Counted from the first letter of the stretch, positions 9,155 through 17,521 are shown. The stretch: DNA of 64,000 bases from JBCCMA01 sp045107005 (GCA_045107005.1 JBGCFP010000036.1:3374-67373); one strand, 5' to 3'. Numbers and translations: made by a program. Notes: a model not told the origin generated them from the sequence alone.

Positions 9155-9190
9155 AAAACGAAAAACAGCGGGCCCGCGAACGGGCCCGCT
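9155..9190 (-). terminator. Rho-independent terminator
   Basis: A perfect 10-bp GC-rich stem (9167-9176 with 9181-9190) around a CGAA loop is followed on the minus strand by a T-rich tract (9165-9155). It ends the transcript of the gene at 9216-9866. Confidence 0.9.
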
Positions 9191-9215
9191 GATCGTAGCA
9201 CTTTGTGCTTGAGTC

Positions 9216-9866
9216 TTACTGCTTACGAGCAGCCGAGACCATGCCTTCACCGATTGACTTGAGCGCCGTGGAAACGGTGTTCATGAGAATCGAGAACTGC
9301 TGCGAAGCAACCTGGAAATCGGTTGCCGTCGACGGATCTTCGCTGTCAACCCCTTCGGCTTTCTCGGCCATCGTGGCTGCCGTTTCGTCAAGCTTCTTGC
9401 CCATGACTTCTGCAATCGCGTACAGCCAGCCCGGCGCACCGGTCGTGTTACCGCGACCGCCGCCACGTGAGTTGGCAACGCTGGAGCCGTCTTCCGAATC
9501 GTCAGCGCTGTCGACGATGGCTTCAACCAGTTTCGAGAACACGTCCTGCATTTCATTGCGGAAGTCGTCGGCCGCACCCTGCATCTGACCGACGTCAGCA
9601 GGCGTGCCGCCGGCTTGCGCCGCGAGGCCTTCGATGGCTTCGTTGATATTTTCCAGTGCGCCGGGGATGTCCCCGATGCCGGCGTGGAAGCCAGCCTGCA
9701 GAATGTCTTTCAGCGACTGGTCGATCGGCAGTTGATCAATGACCTGGTCGACGATGTTGGTCATGATCTGCTTGCCGAGTTGGGCCACCATCATGCCGAT
9801 AGGACCGCCCAGCATGCCGCCAATTGCTGACGAGACGATGCTGCCAAAGTTAATTCCGTTACTCAT
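9216..9866 (-). CDS. Glycine-rich candidate T3SS-secreted protein (translocon- or filament-like)
   Basis: A 216-residue acidic protein without a Sec signal. It has a Gly/Ile/Met-rich amphipathic N-terminus (INFGSIVSSAIGGMLGGPIG, 5-24), a helical middle, a flexible Gly/Ser/Asp stretch (about 125-145), and a C-terminal heptad-like helix (SQQFSILMNTVSTALKSIGE) of the kind found in T3SS filament, needle and translocator proteins. No family is recognised. The start is ATG 9866 with AGGAG seven bases upstream. It has its own terminator (9155-9190) and a double copy of the operator motif (9960-9992), one half of which is an exact consensus. No standard translocon gene is present in the window, so this is a reasonable candidate for one. 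That is inference. Confidence 0.7.
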   Translation of the reverse strand: MSNGINFGSIVSSAIGGMLGGPIGMMVAQLGKQIMTNIVDQVIDQLPIDQSLKDILQAGFHAGIGDIPGALENINEAIEGLAAQAGGTPADVGQMQGAADDFRNEMQDVFSKLVEAIVDSADDSEDGSSVANSRGGGRGNTTGAPGWLYAIAEVMGKKLDETAATMAEKAEGVDSEDPSTATDFQVASQQFSILMNTVSTALKSIGEGMVSAARKQ

Positions 9867-9959
9867 TTCAGTCTCCTGACAAAAACTTCTAAATTTCAGT
9901 GTTGGCCTTGGCGGTGCCAGGCTCAGACGTAGTGTCGCTATGTCGGCGGGTTTGTATAA

Positions 9960-9992
9960 CTGGGGCTTTACCTAGGCTCGGGTTTACCCTAG
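9960..9992 (-). promoter_or_regulatory. Double T3SS-regulon operator (site b)
   Basis: On the minus strand 9992-9977 reads CTAGGGTAAACCCGAG, identical to sites c and d. A second copy at 9975-9960 (CTAGGTAAAGCCCCAG, 12/16) follows at a 17-bp centre-to-centre offset, the same offset as at 8311-8343. The pair lies about 94-126 bases before the ATG of the secreted candidate at 9866. TTATAC directly follows the second copy and could be a -10 element. Confidence 0.75.
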
Positions 9993-10004
9993 CCATCGCA
10001 CCGT

Positions 10005-10715
10005 CTATAAGGTGCGGATTACCCAGTCGGCGGTGACGCCGGTTGGAGACTTGTCGGTTGCAGCGTCGTCGTCGGCGACGGCTTGGGCAATGGACTGGGG
10101 GGACGACTCGGCGCGCCACTTTTTCGCCAACCGGGCCAGGGCAGCGCGCGTCGAGCCGGTGTAGGTGCCTTCGATTTGACGCTCACTTTCAGCGCCGAGA
10201 CGGTCGACGTAGCGACGGCGCGTGTCGTCATTGTGGTTGATCAGCGAAACCAGCTCGCGCAGGGCAAAGGCGTAGGCGTCGGCGCCCAACGCCACGCGCT
10301 GGGTGCGCTGGTAGTGCCAAACCGTGAGGTATTCCAGCGGTCCAAGCCGCCGCTGTGGCGCGCCGCTGGCGAAATAACCGCTCAATTGGGACGCGGTTTG
10401 GGGTTGCGTTGGCTGCTGCAGTTTGGAGGCGCCCCAGGATGAAATTTGTCCGCTCGGCAGATCCATCTTCTTCAGCGCGATGCCGAGCGTCTGAGCCACC
10501 AGGCGTTTGGCGCGCACGTCGTGGCTGCACGCCACCGTCAGCAATAGACGAATAAACTCGGGGTAGTCGTCGTCGCCAAATCGGCGGGCCACGCGTTTGA
10601 GCACCGCGAGTCGAAAGTCTTCCTCGTCACGAACGCCCAGCGCCAGCGTCAGTCGCCGGGCGAGTTTTACGGTTGGGTCAGGGTCGGTTTGCGCACAGGG
10701 CGCCGACGCACTCAC
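10005..10715 (-). CDS. Hypothetical protein in T3SS-linked pair
   Basis: A 236-residue helical soluble protein with no signal peptide. I recognise no domain. It has an N-terminal helical bundle (about 12-85; RLTLALGVRDEEDF, EFIRLLLTVA), a low-complexity Gln/Pro/Thr linker (about 98-112) and a second helical part (about 120-210) with many Arg residues. The start is GTG 10715, overlapping the stop of the gene at 10712-11026 as GTGA, so the two are translationally coupled. Position between operator sites b and c suggests membership in the T3SS regulon. Chaperone or accessory roles are possible but unproven. Confidence 0.65.
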   Translation of the reverse strand: MSASAPCAQTDPDPTVKLARRLTLALGVRDEEDFRLAVLKRVARRFGDDDYPEFIRLLLTVACSHDVRAKRLVAQTLGIALKKMDLPSGQISSWGASKLQQPTQPQTASQLSGYFASGAPQRRLGPLEYLTVWHYQRTQRVALGADAYAFALRELVSLINHNDDTRRRYVDRLGAESERQIEGTYTGSTRAALARLAKKWRAESSPQSIAQAVADDDAATDKSPTGVTADWVIRTL

Positions 10716-11026
10716 TCGACAGCGTCAAAGACGTAGTCGACAGCGCCACGCACCGCGTCGCCAAGATTCAGGTCGGCCAGTTCTGCCTGTAGCGATGGAG
10801 CATCGCCACCGGTCATCAGCAGCCGCTCGCCGACCGGCGTCGTCCCCCAAGGGTCGTCGGCAATGCGCGCAGCGCCGGGATCTTGCGCGGGAGCGCGCTG
10901 AGGATGGAGATTGGCGTCCTGATCGGCGCGAATGTCCGGTGTATCAAACGTATCGGCAACGCGCTCACGGGCCACGTTGCCAGTGGTCGGCAAGAGTGCT
11001 TGAGTCGCGAGTGGCTTAATGTCCAT
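10712..11026 (-). CDS. Small acidic hypothetical protein, possible T3SS substrate
   Basis: A 104-residue acidic protein with no signal peptide. The N-terminal half is Pro/Ala/Thr/Asp-rich and probably disordered (about 10-65); a short helical C-terminus follows (LQAELADLNLGDAVRGAVDY). It is the first gene of a two-gene unit with 10005-10715 (4-base overlap). No convincing Shine-Dalgarno precedes ATG 11026, so the start is uncertain. An exact copy of the regulon motif lies 121 bases upstream (11148). The disordered N-terminus would suit a secreted substrate. No family recognised. Confidence 0.55.
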   Translation of the reverse strand: MDIKPLATQALLPTTGNVARERVADTFDTPDIRADQDANLHPQRAPAQDPGAARIADDPWGTTPVGERLLMTGGDAPSLQAELADLNLGDAVRGAVDYVFDAVE

Positions 11027-11147
11027 GTTTTATCGTTTGCGTTGCGGGTTGGTGCAGCAATTTGGCAAGCCTGCTCACCCTTTTGGATGCACGGCTTGCG
11101 CTTATTATTCACCACGAGATGTTAGCGTCTTTTGCCCATCGCCTGCC

Positions 11148-11163
11148 CTAGGGTAAACCCGAG
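11148..11163 (+). promoter_or_regulatory. T3SS-regulon operator, exact copy (site c)
   Basis: CTAGGGTAAACCCGAG, identical to sites b and d. It lies in the roughly 300-bp divergent gap (11027-11325) between the small acidic gene (minus strand) and lacI (plus strand), 121 bases before ATG 11026. Apart from this motif I see no other feature in the gap. Confidence 0.7.
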
Positions 11164-11325
11164 CGCCAGTTCGGTTGGTGGAAACAGGGCCCGGTGCGGG
11201 TAGGGCGGCGTGTTTTTCTCGACATTTCGCGGGCATACGGTGGGTAATGTTGCAGCGCGTTTTATCGGCAGCAGCGCGTTAGCGTGGTAAAATCGCCAGC
11301 GAATTTATGGTTCAGGAGTGACAGG

Positions 11326-12342
11326 GTGCATAAAGCGACCATTGCGGATGTCGCAGAGCTTGCGGGCGTGTCCATCAAAACGGTCTCTCGAGTCACTAAC
11401 AACGAGCCCAACGTGCGCGGCGACACGCGCACTCGCGTCCAGGAGGCGATTGCCAAACTCGGCTATCGGCCGAATCCTTCGGCCCGCTCACTGGCCGCGA
11501 GACGTTCCTATTTGATTGGTTTGTTGTACGACAACCCGAGCCCCAGCTATCTGATCAACGTGCAGCACGGTTCATTGCGCAAGTGTCGGGAAGAGGGCTA
11601 CGATTTGGTCATCCATCCGTGCGACTACCAGAGCCCGACCCTCACTGAAGACATTGCCACGATGGTGCGTCAGTCTCGCGTCGACGGTGTCATTTTGACG
11701 CCGCCGTTGTGCGACATGCCCGAATTGCTTGGATTGCTGACCAAAATGGAGACGCCGTTTGCGCGAATTTCGCCGTCAGACGCGCTTCATCCCGCCGTGT
11801 CAGTGGTCACCAACGACGAGTTGATCTCAGCCCAGATGACGAATCATCTACTGGAATTGGGCCACCGACGCATTGGTTTCATTTGCGGACATCCGGATCA
11901 CGGCGCCGTGTGCAATCGCTACAATGGTTACGTGACGGCGTTGGAAGCAGCGGGTGTCGAGCACTTGGCCGAACTGGTGATTCAGGGATACAACTCCGTT
12001 GAATCGGGCGAGCGCAGTGCGCGTCGCCTGCTCGAACTGGAACACCCGCCGAGTGCGATTTTTGCGGCCAACGACGACATGGCGGCAGGCGCGCTGCGTG
12101 CCGCTCACGCTTTGGACGTACGCGTGCCGGACCTGTTGTCTGTCGTAGGATTCGATGACACACCCATTGCCCAACAGGTGTGGCCCGCGTTGACCACTAT
12201 CCGTCAGCCAATTGAGAAGATGGCCGAGCGCGCGACGGCGGTTCTGCTGCGTCAACTGGGCGACGACGAGGCGTCCGAACTGACTCGGGAAATCGACTGC
12301 GGACTGGTGATGCGTCAGTCCACAGCGCGTTTGGAGAGCTAG
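11326..12342 (+). CDS. LacI-family transcriptional regulator of the glucan-use cluster
   Basis: A 338-residue LacI/GalR regulator. The N-terminal helix-turn-helix and hinge are ATIADVAELAGVSIKTVSRV (about 4-23) followed by GYRPNPSARSLA; a periplasmic-binding-protein-like sugar domain follows (about 60-335), with AIFAANDDMAAG and VVGFDDTPIA. The start is GTG 11326, supported by AGGAG seven bases upstream. The next genes are a GH16 glucanase and a glucokinase on the other strand, each with the same 14-bp palindrome (TGACA-N4-TGTCA) over its -35 box. That is the form of a LacI-family operator, so this protein is the likely repressor, released by a glucan breakdown product. The effector cannot be told from sequence. 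Confidence 0.9.
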   Translation: MHKATIADVAELAGVSIKTVSRVTNNEPNVRGDTRTRVQEAIAKLGYRPNPSARSLAARRSYLIGLLYDNPSPSYLINVQHGSLRKCREEGYDLVIHPCDYQSPTLTEDIATMVRQSRVDGVILTPPLCDMPELLGLLTKMETPFARISPSDALHPAVSVVTNDELISAQMTNHLLELGHRRIGFICGHPDHGAVCNRYNGYVTALEAAGVEHLAELVIQGYNSVESGERSARRLLELEHPPSAIFAANDDMAAGALRAAHALDVRVPDLLSVVGFDDTPIAQQVWPALTTIRQPIEKMAERATAVLLRQLGDDEASELTREIDCGLVMRQSTARLES

Positions 12343-12388
12343 CGGTAGCTCGACCGATTCACGATCGATGCGAGCGGGTCGCCGTGGG

Positions 12389-14098
12389 TCAGGGTGAGCA
12401 AACGTCCGTCGTTCCACTCGGTCCCGGGACGCCAAAGAACTGATTGCGCAGCAGTCCGAGGTCCTGGACGTTTACAACGCCGTCGCCGTTCAAGTCAGCG
12501 TCTTCGTCGGCACTGAAAAACACCGCACGCAGCGCTCCCAGATCGACCACGTTAATGACGCAGTCGTTGTTGAGATCGGCGTCACACAGGTTTCCGTAGC
12601 CGTCGCCGTCGCTGTCGCGTTGATCCGCGTTGGCCAGGTCAGTGCAGTTGTCGCTGGCGTCGTCAACGCCGTCCTCGTCGACATCGTCCAATCCGGTAAA
12701 CGCCCAGTAATCGGTTCGAAACGAGATGTTGCTGCCGGACGTCGCGATCAGCGCGACGACCATATTCACAAGCTGACCGTTGCTCGACAGTGTCGCGTCC
12801 AACTGGCCGTTGCCACCGGGCAGGAACGAGTTGTCATCGAAAAAGCTGGTCAACGGTATCGTGACGCGCTGCCAGCCACCGCCGGCAATGGCGCACGGTC
12901 CGGTCGGGGACACCACACAGTTGTACTGGAACTCGTCGTCATCACCGGCGTTGATTTCGCCGTCGCCGTTGTCATCTTCCTGAATGTTCATCTCGATCAG
13001 GTAGGTCTGATTGGCATCGGGATTGATCCAGAAACTGAAGTCCGTAATACCGGTCAGATCACGTCCACTGGTGCGACCAAAGCCGCCGGCAAAACCGGTG
13101 CTGCCGCCGGTGCCATAGCTGGCAATCAGCGCTGCATTGCCGCCGTCGACGGGAGGCAAATCAATGGACTGGGTATCAATGCCACCACCGCCAACGCTGC
13201 CGTTGAAGGCGAACCAGCCGTTGTTCAGCGGGTCGTTGTGCTCCAGATCATCGAACACCACGGTGAGGCCCGGCTCGCCTTCCTGCGGCGTTTGATACAC
13301 GCGCACGTAGTCGATGATGTACTCCTGCGGGAACACGGTGGTAGCGTCCGGGTTGCCGGGGAAATTGCCGCCGACGGCGAGGTTCAGCAGAAGATGGAAA
13401 TCGATGTCGAACGGCGCCGGGAATGGGCCACCGGTTGACCACCAGGACGAGCGCGTTGCGTAGAGCTGACCGTCGACGTACCAACGGATGACGCCTTCTT
13501 GCCATTCCACCGCGTATTCGTGGAAGTCACCCGCGGTGCCGGGTAACAAATCGTACTCTTCGCCGGAAAAAACGTTCTCCGGGAATGAGCCGCCGTAGTG
13601 AATGGTGCCGTAGATCCGTTCCGGGATGTTGCCAAGCGATTCCATGATGTCGATTTCGCCGCTCGCTGCCCAGACACCGTAAACCGAAGGTGCGCTGGAC
13701 AGCATCCAGAACGCTGGCCACATGCCTTGCGTCGACGGCAGCTTCGCGCGCATTTCAAAGCGCCCATAGGTGAAGTCGCCGCGGCCGAGCGTGCGCAGCC
13801 GACTCGAGGTGTAGTCAAAACTGCCGAGCGATTCTTCACGCGCGGTGATCGTCAGTACGCCGTCGGCCACCGTGGCGTTGTCGGTCGTGTAAAACTGCAG
13901 CTCGTTGTTGCCCCAGCCGGGGATGCCAAACTGGCTGCCGTCACCGAGCTGAAATTCCCACTTGGTGAGATCCACTTCAGTGCCGTCGAATTCGTCCGAC
14001 CAGGACAGCTCGCAGTCGGGAATGTTCACGCACTGAGCCCAGGCAGGAGCGGCAACCACAAGCGACAACGCGGCAGGAATCAACAGTCGTGAATACAT
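12389..14098 (-). CDS. Secreted GH16 beta-glucanase (laminarinase type) with dockerin-like tail
   Basis: A 569-residue secreted enzyme. The signal peptide is residues 1-21 (cut after PAWA). The GH16 domain (about 25-280) has WSDEFDG, the active-site GEIDIME with E148 as nucleophile, D150 and E153 as acid/base, and a WYVDGQ beta strand. A carbohydrate-binding or jelly-roll-like domain follows (about 290-470). The tail carries thrombospondin type 3 Ca-binding repeats (DVDEDGVDD..DNC) and two dockerin-like EF-hand segments (DLNNDCVINVVDLGAL and DLNGDGVVNVQDLGLL). Substrate is likely beta-1,3-glucan such as laminarin. The start at ATG 14098 has GAGGTG six bases upstream. It is controlled by a promoter/operator at 14435-14463, which implies a leader of about 330 bases. 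Confidence 0.9.
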   Translation of the reverse strand: MYSRLLIPAALSLVVAAPAWAQCVNIPDCELSWSDEFDGTEVDLTKWEFQLGDGSQFGIPGWGNNELQFYTTDNATVADGVLTITAREESLGSFDYTSSRLRTLGRGDFTYGRFEMRAKLPSTQGMWPAFWMLSSAPSVYGVWAASGEIDIMESLGNIPERIYGTIHYGGSFPENVFSGEEYDLLPGTAGDFHEYAVEWQEGVIRWYVDGQLYATRSSWWSTGGPFPAPFDIDFHLLLNLAVGGNFPGNPDATTVFPQEYIIDYVRVYQTPQEGEPGLTVVFDDLEHNDPLNNGWFAFNGSVGGGGIDTQSIDLPPVDGGNAALIASYGTGGSTGFAGGFGRTSGRDLTGITDFSFWINPDANQTYLIEMNIQEDDNGDGEINAGDDDEFQYNCVVSPTGPCAIAGGGWQRVTIPLTSFFDDNSFLPGGNGQLDATLSSNGQLVNMVVALIATSGSNISFRTDYWAFTGLDDVDEDGVDDASDNCTDLANADQRDSDGDGYGNLCDADLNNDCVINVVDLGALRAVFFSADEDADLNGDGVVNVQDLGLLRNQFFGVPGPSGTTDVCSP

Positions 14099-14434
14099 CG
14101 CAAACACCTCAGTTTGAAAAAAACGACCGACACCCGATCAGCAGGTGCCGGCCTTAGCGTGTCATGGACTGATCGGTCATCGGCGACCGGTCGTATAGCC
14201 AGGCTTGGTGCGCGAGCGCTGCAATTCTCACGGCATCGGCATACAAGGAGTTTTTTCTTGGCGGATAACCCCTCGCCCCGCACGACGTACCGCGTAATGA
14301 TTCGGGTTGGTCGTGTTTCTCGCGGCTTTCGATTCGGTGGCTTGGCGCCTGAATCTTCCGTCGCGATGTGGCGGCGATATCCGGTTCGTTCCCCGTTTTC
14401 GCGCCGGCGAACGGATCGCCAGCACACCCCTTAA

Positions 14435-14463
14435 AGTATCGTTCAGACTGACAACGCTGTCAA
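14435..14463 (-). promoter_or_regulatory. Promoter with LacI-type operator upstream of the GH16 gene
   Basis: On the minus strand, TTGACA (14463-14458), a 17-base spacer and GATACT (14440-14435) form a sigma-70-type promoter. The 14-bp near-palindrome TGACA-N4-TGTCA (14449-14462) covers the -35 box and is the exact reverse complement of the site at 15588-15601 before the glucokinase gene. The 14108-14434 stretch between it and the GH16 start holds no gene I can support. Confidence 0.75.
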
Positions 14464-14511
14464 GATTCAGTTGCGCTGTGTCAGTGCCGCAAGCTGCCGT
14501 AAAACATATGT

Positions 14512-15528
14512 TTAATTGCTGTTGGGTGATGCGCTAGCGAGAGTGGTTGCCCGCCCGCTGACGGGTTCCGAGCAGTGAGCGCTGGCCGCGGCGCCGATCA
14601 GGCCGGGTTGTTCGGCGAGGATGAGAGACACACCAGTGGCATCGACCATGTCGTGCAGTGTGCCGCGCTTGCCAAACACGTCCAGAAACGCGCCGCTGGC
14701 GAGCCAAGGCTGCAAGCCGCGGAAAATGTCGCCGGCGAAAAAGACGCCGCCAACTGCACCGAAATACAGCACTGCGTGGTCAGCAAAGCGCGCAAGTGAC
14801 CGGCAGAACGTGGTCACGGTTTGCTCGGACAGTGGGTCACTTTTCTCGGCGGCTCGTCGCAGAATTTGGTGTGAATTCAATTTGGACGGCGCAACGCCAG
14901 CGATGTCAGCCAGCGCCCTGTAGATTCGTGCAATGCCAGGGCCAGACAAAATCATCTCCCATGACACGTACGCATGGTTCCGGCGTAACGATCGCAGAAG
15001 CGCAACATCGTCGTCGCACGCAGGGGCGAAGGCGCTGTGTCCTGCCTCACTGGCAATGGCGTGCCAGCGGTCCTTGCGATGAACCAGAGCGGCAATGCCC
15101 AAGCCGGTTCCGGCCCCGATGACCACGCGCGGAGCCGTGCGCTGCCGCTCGCCGACCTTGATCGGCAGGATCTCTTCATCCAGGACGTAGCGCGTTGCGT
15201 GCGCTGCCGCTTCCAAATCGTTGATCACGGCCAGACGGGCAAAAGCGTGGCGCCGACGTAGCTGCTCCACTGAGAAATTCCAATCGTTGTTAGTGAGCGT
15301 GACGCGGTCGCCGTTCACGGGGCCGGCGACGGCGAGGCATACGGTGTTGGGCAGATGCGCGTGGGTATCGCTGCGGTAACGCAGCAGCATGGCGTCGACA
15401 CTGGGCAGCTCTTCGCATCGGTACACTCGCGTATCGTGCAATTGCGCGATGTGTCTGGAATTGTCGATCACCGCACGCGCACAGCGCGCGTTGGTGCCGC
15501 CAATATCAGCAACGAGATAGTCGTACAC
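14512..15528 (-). CDS. glk: Glucokinase (Glk family)
   Basis: A 338-residue ATP-dependent glucokinase (glucose to glucose-6-phosphate). It has the phosphate-binding LVADIGGTNAR near the N-terminus, NNDW and AVINDLEAAAH with the catalytic Asp, VIGAGTGLGIA, and the SEAGHSAF motif. The start is GTG 15528 with AAGGTGG upstream. It belongs with the LacI gene and the GH16 enzyme: glucose released from beta-glucan is phosphorylated here. The promoter with identical operator lies at 15574-15602. Gene symbol given by family and length; kinetic specificity is not visible. Confidence 0.88.
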   Translation of the reverse strand: MYDYLVADIGGTNARCARAVIDNSRHIAQLHDTRVYRCEELPSVDAMLLRYRSDTHAHLPNTVCLAVAGPVNGDRVTLTNNDWNFSVEQLRRRHAFARLAVINDLEAAAHATRYVLDEEILPIKVGERQRTAPRVVIGAGTGLGIAALVHRKDRWHAIASEAGHSAFAPACDDDVALLRSLRRNHAYVSWEMILSGPGIARIYRALADIAGVAPSKLNSHQILRRAAEKSDPLSEQTVTTFCRSLARFADHAVLYFGAVGGVFFAGDIFRGLQPWLASGAFLDVFGKRGTLHDMVDATGVSLILAEQPGLIGAAASAHCSEPVSGRATTLASASPNSN

Positions 15529-15573
15529 AAACCCCACCTTATAATTCGGATGACCTAATCGCGGACTGCCCCA

Positions 15574-15602
15574 TTTATAGGCACGAATGACAGCGTTGTC
15601 AA
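15574..15602 (-). promoter_or_regulatory. Promoter with LacI-type operator upstream of glk
   Basis: On the minus strand, TTGACA (15602-15597), a 17-base spacer and TATAAA (15579-15574) form a near-consensus promoter. The palindrome at 15588-15601 (TGACAGCGTTGTCA) overlaps the -35 box, as at the GH16 promoter, so repression by polymerase occlusion is expected. Confidence 0.8.
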
Positions 15603-15659
15603 TTCCGCTGTATGTCAAGCCGAGCTGACAATCCGTGCACCGCGCTCGGGATCCGCCAG

Positions 15660-16298
15660 TTAACGACTGCAAAACTCCAAAACACGACTGAGCGTTTGCC
15701 CGACAAAGCGTGGCTCGAATTGCTCTTTCGACAGCGCGGCGCGCGCCTTGACGCTCAAATCTTCCGCCGTCGTGCGATGAACCCGGACGTCAACGGGCAA
15801 CCCGTCAGGACCGACGACAAAATACAGTTCCGCGTATCCCCACTGGTTTGCGCCAGAGGCAAAACAGGCATTTCGCGCGGTATCTTCGTCGAATTCTTCG
15901 TCACCGGGCGCTTCGGTATCAAAGGGAATGCAGTTGTCTGGCGCAGCGAAGTCGATCTTCTGGGTCAATGTGGTGGCGATGGGGCTGCCGTTTTCGACCC
16001 TGGGTCGGAAACGCCATGAAGACACCGCGGCGATCGCGGAGTCATTAAAGATCGCGGACGGTTGGGCGTCCATGACCACGGCGTTTTGCACCGCGCCCAG
16101 CTCATCAACGTCGAATTGAACTTGAGCGAAACCGGTGGTGCAAGTGGCCAAAGCGATCAGCGGATAGCTTGGCGCTGACTGTTTCGTGATGACCGCTGGT
16201 GTCGATGAAACCGTTGCCGGCGGGACCGTCGTCGCGCAACTGGCCAGGCCGCATGCAACGGTGCTCAAAAAAACCGGATTGGGTGAGAATTTGCGCAT
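15660..16298 (-). CDS. TonB C-terminal-domain lipoprotein
   Basis: A 212-residue protein. The N-terminus carries a lipoprotein signal peptide with lipobox L-A-S-C (Cys near 21, ATG at 16298). The TonB_C-like domain (about 45-120) has APSYPLIALATCTTGFAQVQFDVDELG in two short blocks and SSWRFRPRVENG. The C-terminal part (about 145-212) repeats the theme (VVGPDGLPVDVRV). It is a periplasmic or outer-membrane-linked TonB-family lipoprotein of unknown partner and lies divergent to sctU. Whether it has anything to do with the T3SS (for instance as a pilotin substitute) cannot be judged from sequence. Confidence 0.75.
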   Translation of the reverse strand: MRKFSPNPVFLSTVACGLASCATTVPPATVSSTPAVITKQSAPSYPLIALATCTTGFAQVQFDVDELGAVQNAVVMDAQPSAIFNDSAIAAVSSWRFRPRVENGSPIATTLTQKIDFAAPDNCIPFDTEAPGDEEFDEDTARNACFASGANQWGYAELYFVVGPDGLPVDVRVHRTTAEDLSVKARAALSKEQFEPRFVGQTLSRVLEFCSR

Positions 16299-16373
16299 AG
16301 CTTCCATGGTGCCACAGACCGACGATCAATGGCTCACAACTGCGTAACAGCACGCAGTGTCACCAATTTGACC

Positions 16374-16389
16374 CTAGGGTAAACCCGAG
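16374..16389 (+). promoter_or_regulatory. T3SS-regulon operator, exact copy (site d) before sctU
   Basis: CTAGGGTAAACCCGAG, identical to sites b and c, 55 bases before the sctU start in the divergent gap 16299-16444. TACGAT at 16412-16417 could be a -10 box about 22 bases downstream. Confidence 0.75.
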
Positions 16390-16444
16390 GGTGCGTTTTG
16401 GCATTACCCGTTACGATGAATGCATTGATTGTTGCGACGTGACG

Positions 16445-17512
16445 ATGGCCAAAGAAAAGGGCGCGAGCCAAACAGAAAAACCGACGTCCAAGAGACTGCG
16501 CGACGCACGGCGCGATGGCGATGTGCACAAAAGCAAAGAGCTGACCAGTACCGTTCTGGTGCTGTTGTGGCTGCTGATGGGCTGGTTGCTCGCGCCCGTC
16601 ATTGGCAAGCGACTGCGCGAATTGTTTGCGCAGATGTTTGACGTGATGTCGGAGCCGTTCGGCGTGGCCGTTTACGGTCTTGGCTTGATGTCGCTGCAGG
16701 TCTTTCTCTACGTCATGGCAATTTTGCTCTTGCCGGCCATTATCATCGGCACGTTCACCGATTTTCTACAGATTGGCGCCATTTTCGCTCCCACCAAAGT
16801 GAAGCCCAATGCGGCCCACCTCAATCCGGTCGAGGGCTTGAAGCGCATGTTCTCCATGCGAAATTTCGTCGAGGTGATCAAAGCGCTGGCCAAGACCATC
16901 TTGCTCGTTGGCATCATCGCGTTTGTACTGCTGCGCTATCTGAACGACATCCTCGGTCTGCCACTGCTCGGTGTCGGGCCGATCGGGCCGCTGTTTTGGC
17001 AGGGCACCGTGCTGATCTGCACCGCCGTGATCTTCGTCTTTTTCTTTGTCGCCGTTCTTGATGCTTTGTACCAGCGTCACGCGTACACCAAAGACCTGAT
17101 GATGAGTCGGCGCGACATCAAACAGGAATCGAAGGAAAACGAAGGTGACCCGATGATCAAGAGTCACCGCAAACAGCTGCACCAGGAGTGGGCTCAGCAG
17201 AATCAGCTGCAGGCCGTGCGTAAATCGTCGGTGGTTGTGACCAACCCGACACACATTGCGGTCGCGCTGTTTTACGATGAACAGGAAACCGAGCTGCCGG
17301 TCATCACCGCGATGGGTGAAGGGGTCGACGCGCAACGCATTCGGGAAGTCGCGGAGGAAGAGGGTATTCCGATCATGGAGAACGTCAAACTCGCGCGCGG
17401 CTTGTATGCGGATCTGGCCGTGGACGACTACGTCACCGCACCGTTTTTCGATGCTGTAGCCGAAGTTCTGCAGTGGGCGGAATCGATGGCCAATCAGCGC
17501 TACGGCAAATAG
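16445..17512 (+). CDS. sctU: T3SS export-apparatus switch protein SctU
   Basis: A 355-residue FlhB/YscU/SctU family member. The basic N-terminus (KPTSKRLRDARRDGDVHKSKEL) is typical, four membrane segments lie at about 35-200, and the cytoplasmic domain carries the autocleavage motif NPTH at 267-270. Cleavage between Asn and Pro switches substrate class in this family. The start ATG 16445 begins the conserved MAKEK end. It stands alone on the plus strand, separated from sctQ-R-S-T, and is the only structural T3SS gene with the regulon operator (16374-16389) upstream. Confidence 0.95.
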   Translation: MAKEKGASQTEKPTSKRLRDARRDGDVHKSKELTSTVLVLLWLLMGWLLAPVIGKRLRELFAQMFDVMSEPFGVAVYGLGLMSLQVFLYVMAILLLPAIIIGTFTDFLQIGAIFAPTKVKPNAAHLNPVEGLKRMFSMRNFVEVIKALAKTILLVGIIAFVLLRYLNDILGLPLLGVGPIGPLFWQGTVLICTAVIFVFFFVAVLDALYQRHAYTKDLMMSRRDIKQESKENEGDPMIKSHRKQLHQEWAQQNQLQAVRKSSVVVTNPTHIAVALFYDEQETELPVITAMGEGVDAQRIREVAEEEGIPIMENVKLARGLYADLAVDDYVTAPFFDAVAEVLQWAESMANQRYGK

Positions 17513-17521
17513 CCCAGGCGG

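Noticed and set aside
14080..14434. Small frames in the GH16 leader
   Set aside because: All are Arg-rich and motif-free on both strands. The stretch lies between the promoter and the gene start and reads as leader.
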